NCBI GenBank assembly: GCA_900543605.1 | Contig: UQSK01000064.1 | Span: forward strand, 1-8,392 | Length of the DNA stretch: 8,392 nt | Direction: 5' to 3' | DNA from: an uncultured Collinsella sp. | GTDB taxonomy: Bacteria > Actinomycetota > Coriobacteriia > Coriobacteriales > Coriobacteriaceae | Part shown: positions 4,818 to 8,392 of the stretch, in pieces | Layout: every line of letters begins with the position of its first letter | Numbering within the stretch: position 1 is the first letter of the stretch | The notes under the pieces: generated by a model | Told to the model about the DNA's origin: nothing | Seen by the model: only the letters and a program-made list of their open reading frames with translations | Database searches by the model: none | Program-made: the position numbers and the translations under genes

Positions 4818-6032
4818 TTATAAATTTTGAAGCAAGTCCAAAATTGTATCTGCGAGCTGGGGTTTTGTTAGCACGGGAAGCTCTTGCGTACCCGTTGTGC
4901 TCACAACCCAGGCCTTGTTAGTGTCGGTTCCAAAGCCTGAATCGGCGCGCGAGACATCGTTGGCGATAATGGCATCGCAACCCTTGCGCGCGAGCTTGCG
5001 CTGCGCGTACTCCACGACGTTGTCGGTCTCGGCCGCAAAGCCGATCACGCATCGCTCGCCCTTCTGACGCGAGAGCTCGGCCAAAATATCGACCGTTTCG
5101 ACAAGCTCGATGCGATCCAAGCGTTCGTTGGACTTTTTGAGTTTATGGTTGGCAGGAGCGGCGGGTGTGTAGTCGGCGACGGCTGCGGCGCAAATGGCCG
5201 CATCGGCCGTCTGGAAGGCGCTCAGTGCCGCCTCCAGCATCTCTGCTGCGGTCTGCACGCGCACGCATTCCACGCCGCGGGGCGCATCGATCGATGTCGG
5301 TCCCAACACGAGCGTGACCGCAGCACCGCGGCGAGCAGCCTCCCCCGCCAGGGCGATGCCCATCTTGCCCGAAGAGCGGTTGCCAATGAAGCGCACCGGG
5401 TCGATCGGTTCGTGCGTGGGGCCGGCGGTAATCACGATGCGCTTACCTACCAGGTCCTGAGGCACGGGGTTGAGCACCTCGCAGACAGCCTCGACGATGT
5501 CCTCGGGCTCGCTCATGCGTCCTGTGTCCACGTCGCCGCAGGCAAGGTAGCCGCTGCCGGGTCCCACCACATGCACGCCGCGGTCGCGCAGCGTGGCCAT
5601 GTTGGCCTGCGTTGCCGGTGCCTTCCACATGCCGTTGTTCATGGCCGGCGCGACCACGATTGGTCGTGGCGTGGCAAGCAGCGTAGTGGAGATGAGGTCA
5701 TCGGCGATTCCGTTGGCCATCTTAGCGATGATATTGGCCGTGGCAGGCGCCACGACCACCAGATCGGGCTCCTGCGCCAGCGAAATGTGGTGGATGGGGT
5801 CGGAGGGGTCGTCGAACAGACCAACGGCAACAGGCTCGTTGGTGAGCGCACGGAAGGTGAGAGGGCCCACAAACTCGGTGGCATGCTCGCTCATAACGAC
5901 CTTGACGCGCGCGCCGCGCTTTTGCAGCAGGCGCACGATATTGCACGACTTATAGGCGGCGATCCCGCCGGTAATGCCCAGCAGGATCGTTTTTCCCTCA
6001 AGTTGCATTGAATTGTTGGGTGCCGCCGTCAT
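4818..6032 (-). CDS. coaBC: Bifunctional phosphopantothenoylcysteine decarboxylase / phosphopantothenate-cysteine ligase
   Basis: A 404-residue cytoplasmic enzyme for two steps of coenzyme A synthesis: joining cysteine to 4'-phosphopantothenate (CoaB) and decarboxylating the product to 4'-phosphopantetheine (CoaC, FMN-dependent). The N-terminal CoaC domain has GITGGIAAYKS (19-29), the catalytic His of HHISL (His82), APAMNNGMW (128-136) and the Cys of GYLACGD (Cys165). The CoaB domain begins near 196 with ITAGPTHEPIDPVR (201-214), NRSSGKMG (218-225), then AAVADY, the KLKK motif and ANDVS. The length is normal for the family. I chose ATG 6032 because AAGGAAG lies 8 nt upstream; MQLEG at 6008 is the inner alternative. 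It starts 2 bp after the zinc-ribbon gene stops, so it is probably the last protein gene of the operon. Confidence 0.95.
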   Translation of the reverse strand: MTAAPNNSMQLEGKTILLGITGGIAAYKSCNIVRLLQKRGARVKVVMSEHATEFVGPLTFRALTNEPVAVGLFDDPSDPIHHISLAQEPDLVVVAPATANIIAKMANGIADDLISTTLLATPRPIVVAPAMNNGMWKAPATQANMATLRDRGVHVVGPGSGYLACGDVDTGRMSEPEDIVEAVCEVLNPVPQDLVGKRIVITAGPTHEPIDPVRFIGNRSSGKMGIALAGEAARRGAAVTLVLGPTSIDAPRGVECVRVQTAAEMLEAALSAFQTADAAICAAAVADYTPAAPANHKLKKSNERLDRIELVETVDILAELSRQKGERCVIGFAAETDNVVEYAQRKLARKGCDAIIANDVSRADSGFGTDTNKAWVVSTTGTQELPVLTKPQLADTILDLLQNL

Positions 6033-6034
6033 CG

Positions 6035-6754
6035 TTAGGCTTCCTTGCTGGGGAGCACGAGCAGGCGGTGGCAGTACGGGCAATGCGTAATCTCGCTACC
6101 GTCGTGGTTGAGGTCGCTCATGGACGATGCCTGCAGCGCGGTGTGGCAGACCGTGGGGATGTTGCCCTGGATGGTCTCGACGGCCAGGCCGCGGAACTGC
6201 TTGAGCAGACGCTTGTAGTCGGTGAGCACGTCGGCCGGCAGCGTAGCGGCAAGCGCGGTGCGCTCCTTGGTGGCGGCGTCAATCTGAGCCTGCAGGTCGG
6301 CAGCCTTGGCGCGGGCGGCCTTGGTATCGGCCTTCACGCCCTCCTCGAACTTGGCGATGATGGCCTGCGCGCGGGTCTCGCGGTCGAGCGCCTCTTTGTG
6401 GGCGACAACGACGTCCTTGCGGGTGTGCTCAATCTTGTCCAGACGCTTGGCCAGGGTGGCGAGCTCGTTTTCCAGGTCCTGAACCTCGCGGTAGTCGGAA
6501 CCGTCGACGTGGCGCTTCTTGGCAGCCTCGATGGCGTTGTTGGTCTGAATCTCGGTGGTGTTGAGATCGTCGAGCTCAATGTCCAGATCCTTGCGCTGGG
6601 CGTAGAGCTTGGTCATCTCGGACTTGAGCTTCACATAGGTCTTGCGCTTGGAAGCGAGCTCCTTGAGCTCCGGCATATTGGCAAGTTCGCTCTTGTTACG
6701 GGCGAGCTCCAAATCGATCTGTTGCAGCTTGAATAGCGTAGCGCCGGCGCTCAT
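6035..6754 (-). CDS. Coiled-coil C4-type zinc-ribbon protein (CT398-like)
   Basis: A 239-residue protein. Residues 1 to about 175 are almost all charged heptad-like helix (KLQQIDLELARNKSEL, ELATLAKRLDKIEHTRKD), a long antiparallel coiled coil. The C-terminus is a short zinc ribbon. This is the arrangement of the PF02591 family, whose role in bacteria is poorly defined; links to RNA or DNA handling and to secretion have been proposed in different phyla. The start at 6754 is fixed by AAGGAG at 6767-6762 (7-nt gap) and by the ATGA overlap with the Nif3 stop, and rules out the longer frame to 6790. The ribbon is odd: the second knuckle CPYC (225, 228) is intact, but the first has only Cys203 followed by His204 instead of CxxC. 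Metal binding may therefore use CH..CxxC or be weakened. Confidence 0.85.
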   Translation of the reverse strand: MSAGATLFKLQQIDLELARNKSELANMPELKELASKRKTYVKLKSEMTKLYAQRKDLDIELDDLNTTEIQTNNAIEAAKKRHVDGSDYREVQDLENELATLAKRLDKIEHTRKDVVVAHKEALDRETRAQAIIAKFEEGVKADTKAARAKAADLQAQIDAATKERTALAATLPADVLTDYKRLLKQFRGLAVETIQGNIPTVCHTALQASSMSDLNHDGSEITHCPYCHRLLVLPSKEA

Positions 6755-7560
6755 AAGTTCTCTCCTTTTGTCACAGTCCACCATTGGCAAGGGTTCAGTA
6801 TTTTAATCGCATGACGGGGGTCGACCCCGGCGTCAACTGCAGAGTTCATCAATATATCAACGAACGGCTCTTCAGAGCGGTCGTGGCCGAGCAAGATCAC
6901 CGGCAGCCCGCGCAAGGCAAGGTCTTGCGCCACGTGGTAGCCCGCCTCGCCCGTTACGACAACATCTGCGCCCGCGGCGATGGCGAGCTCTCCAAAGTCG
7001 CCCAGTGAGCCGCCCAAAATGGCGACGGTGCGGCACGGGCGATCGGTTTCGCCCCATACACGCGGATCGCTGCCGAAGGCCGTGGCAGCACGGGTGGCAA
7101 GATCGCGCAGCGTGCACGGGTCGTTGAGCGTTGCAAGCGCGCCCAGGCCGGTGGCCTCGGGGTCGTCCACGAGCTCCAGCGAGCTCGCGGGTGTGGCACC
7201 CAGCAGCTCGCTCAGGCCGGCGCGGGCTTCGTGCGAGCGGTCCAGGTTGGTGTGAAGCGAGATAATGCTCACGCCGCAACGCGCTGCCTCGTAGAGCGCC
7301 GCGCTGCATTGGGGGCGTGCGGCATCTGCCGGACAAAAGGCCTCGGGTGCCTTGATGTATATGGGATGATGCGTCAGCAGCACGTTGGCACCGGCCTCGA
7401 GAGCGCGGTGCACATTGGCTTCGGTCGCATCGAGTGCGCAGGCAACACCGGTAATCTCCGCGGCAGGGTCGCCAACGGAGAGTCCTACATGGTCCCAGCC
7501 CTCGGCGTCCGCCTTGGGATAGCGTGCCAGCAGGGCACGCTCGAGCTCGGCGACGATCAT
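6751..7560 (-). CDS. Nif3-like dinuclear metal centre protein (YbgI/DUF34 family)
   Basis: A 269-residue protein of the NIF3 family, which forms hexameric rings with a two-metal site per subunit. The physiological reaction is unsettled; GTP cyclohydrolase-like and DNA- or nucleotide-related roles have been proposed. Visible metal ligands are LTHHP (His64, His65), HTNLD (His103, Asp107), and GHDRSEE near the C-terminus (His226, Glu230). DHVGLSVGD at 23-31 is the family's GLQVG-like turn, and VTGEAGYH (202-209) is the conserved C-terminal segment. Its ATG overlaps the TGA of the upstream cysteine desulfurase gene (ATGA, 7557-7560), and its own stop overlaps the next start the same way, so translation is probably coupled. 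The upstream Shine-Dalgarno (AGGTG) is weak, which fits coupling. Confidence 0.9.
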   Translation of the reverse strand: MIVAELERALLARYPKADAEGWDHVGLSVGDPAAEITGVACALDATEANVHRALEAGANVLLTHHPIYIKAPEAFCPADAARPQCSAALYEAARCGVSIISLHTNLDRSHEARAGLSELLGATPASSLELVDDPEATGLGALATLNDPCTLRDLATRAATAFGSDPRVWGETDRPCRTVAILGGSLGDFGELAIAAGADVVVTGEAGYHVAQDLALRGLPVILLGHDRSEEPFVDILMNSAVDAGVDPRHAIKILNPCQWWTVTKGENL

Positions 7561-8344
7561 GCGGCACCTACGATCGAGAGCAGCGTCTGGGCGAACTCAT
7601 CCAGGTCGGCAGGGTTCACGCGGTCATCGAAGGAGATGCGCAGTGCGCCCAGCGCCTGCTCGCGACCAATGCCCATGGCGCTGAGCACGTGGCTCGGGTC
7701 CATGCTGCCGCTCGAGCAAGCCGATCCGGCCGAAACCTCAAAGCCGGCGGCGTCGAGCTTGACGATGAGCTCCTCGGAGTCCATGCCGTCGACGTAGATC
7801 GAAACCATACCCGGCAGACGGTCGACCTGCTCGTAGTCGCCCATGGTGGCATGAATGCGTGGATGGGCCGTAAGCGTGGCGTAGAGTTTGTCGGAAAGGG
7901 CTTGCAGCTTTTCGCGCTCCTGAGCCACTTGGGGTGCCAGCGTGCGGGCAGCAGCGGCAAAGGCCAGCTGCGTGCGCAGGTCCTGCGTGCCGGCGCGACG
8001 TCCGGCTTCCTGTCCGCCGCCAAAGATGCGGGGGCGCAGTGGCGTGCGGGTCTTAACGTAGAGCGCGCCGGATGCCACAGGACCGCCAATTTTGTGGGCC
8101 GCGACGGACATAGCATCGACGCCCAGCTCGGTGGCGTCGAGCGGAATATGCAGATAGCCCTGGATGGCATCGGTGTGGAACAGGGCGCCGGCGGCATGTG
8201 CAGCAGCGGCAAGCTCGCGGATGGGCTGCACCACGCCGGTCTCGTTGTTGGCGACCATAATGCTCACGAGCGCCACGTCGTCGCCTAGCAGCTCGACAAG
8301 CGTGGCAGGCTCAATGTAGCCCGCGCGGCAGGGCTGCACCAGGT
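7557..8344 (-). CDS. Cysteine desulfurase, 5' end missing at contig end
   Basis: A PLP-dependent class V aminotransferase-fold enzyme that takes sulfur from cysteine for Fe-S clusters or tRNA thiolation. About 262 C-terminal residues are present; the family is normally about 380-400 long, so roughly a third, including the start, lies beyond the contig. Visible motifs: VANNETGVVQPI, FHTDAIQG (PLP-binding Asp), SVAAHKIGGP with the Schiff-base Lys, GGGQEAGRRAGTQD, and the catalytic-Cys loop AGSACSSG followed by MDPSHVL. The loop is the NifS/IscS type rather than SufS. I cannot tell whether it is nifS, iscS or a tRNA-thiolation partner, so no symbol is given. An apparent GTG at 8339 is internal: the frame continues as Leu-Val-Gln-Pro to 8342 and then meets adapter. 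It is the first visible gene of the operon. Confidence 0.93.
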
Positions 8345-8392
8345 CTGTCTCTTATACACATCTCCGAGCCCACGAGACGCGTAGTAATCTCG
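8345..8392. other. Illumina Nextera adapter at the contig end (artefact)
   Basis: CTGTCTCTTATACACATCT (8345-8363) is the 19-bp Tn5 mosaic end. Positions 8364-8378 are the rest of the Nextera read-2 adapter, 8379-8386 (GCGTAGTA) are in the i7 index position, and 8387-8392 (ATCTCG) begin the P7 tail. The order is exactly that of adapter read-through, so this is library sequence that escaped trimming, not a transposon. Confidence 0.97.

Noticed and set aside
5145..6736. Long plus-strand frames opposite coaBC and the zinc-ribbon gene
   Set aside because: Antisense shadows of well-supported minus-strand genes.
8345..8363. Tn5/IS50 transposon end
   Set aside because: The following adapter, index and P7 bases show it is library adapter.

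Overview
The window looks like a high-GC Gram-positive gut actinobacterium of the Coriobacteriia, most likely Collinsella or a close relative. This is inferred from codon and base composition, from the BspA-like and DUF6273-like surface domains, and from the housekeeping genes; no marker gene fixes it. The window is the end of a short-read contig: the last 48 bases are Illumina Nextera adapter, not genome, so genomic sequence stops at 8344.

Left part (1-4660) is an accessory surface-protein region. A DUF1648/SdpI-like membrane protein gene runs off the left edge on the minus strand. Facing the other way are three paralogous plus-strand cassettes, at about 246-1295, 1351-2476 and 3122-4226. 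Each has a 15-bp GCCGC-N-GCGGC-type palindrome about 75 bp before the gene (degenerate in the second cassette), a Shine-Dalgarno, the start ATGCATG (two ATGs overlapping in different frames), a run of 9 or 10 G, a small hairpin, and a type IVb (Flp-like) prepilin signal G|QxxxEY with a hydrophobic stalk. A large C-terminal domain follows: BspA/DUF285-like in the first, DUF6273-like in the second and third. The G run lies inside the leader peptide that a prepilin peptidase would remove. With the run lengths in this sequence, cassette 1 (G9) is out of frame from both ATGs, cassette 2 (G10) is in frame only from the second ATG, and cassette 3 (G9) only from the first. This looks like a slipped-strand phase-variable pilin/adhesin array in which the double start makes two of every three registers productive. 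Cassette 1 also carries a separate one-base frameshift and is called a pseudogene.

Between cassettes 2 and 3 is an orphan ribbon-helix-helix antitoxin-like gene. Cassettes 2 and 3 are each followed by a terminator hairpin and a conserved trailer of about 155 bp that could form RNA structure.

Right part (4622-8344) is ordinary housekeeping DNA, all on the minus strand and tightly packed in transcription order: cysteine desulfurase (5' end lost at the contig end), Nif3-like dinuclear-metal protein, coiled-coil zinc-ribbon protein, coaBC, then tRNA-Pro(GGG) and an intrinsic terminator. Stops and starts overlap by 4 bp, overlap by 4 bp, and are separated by 2 bp, so the four protein genes are probably one operon. 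The tRNA 3' end faces the accessory region, which fits a variable island beside a tRNA gene, though no attachment-site repeat or integrase is visible here.
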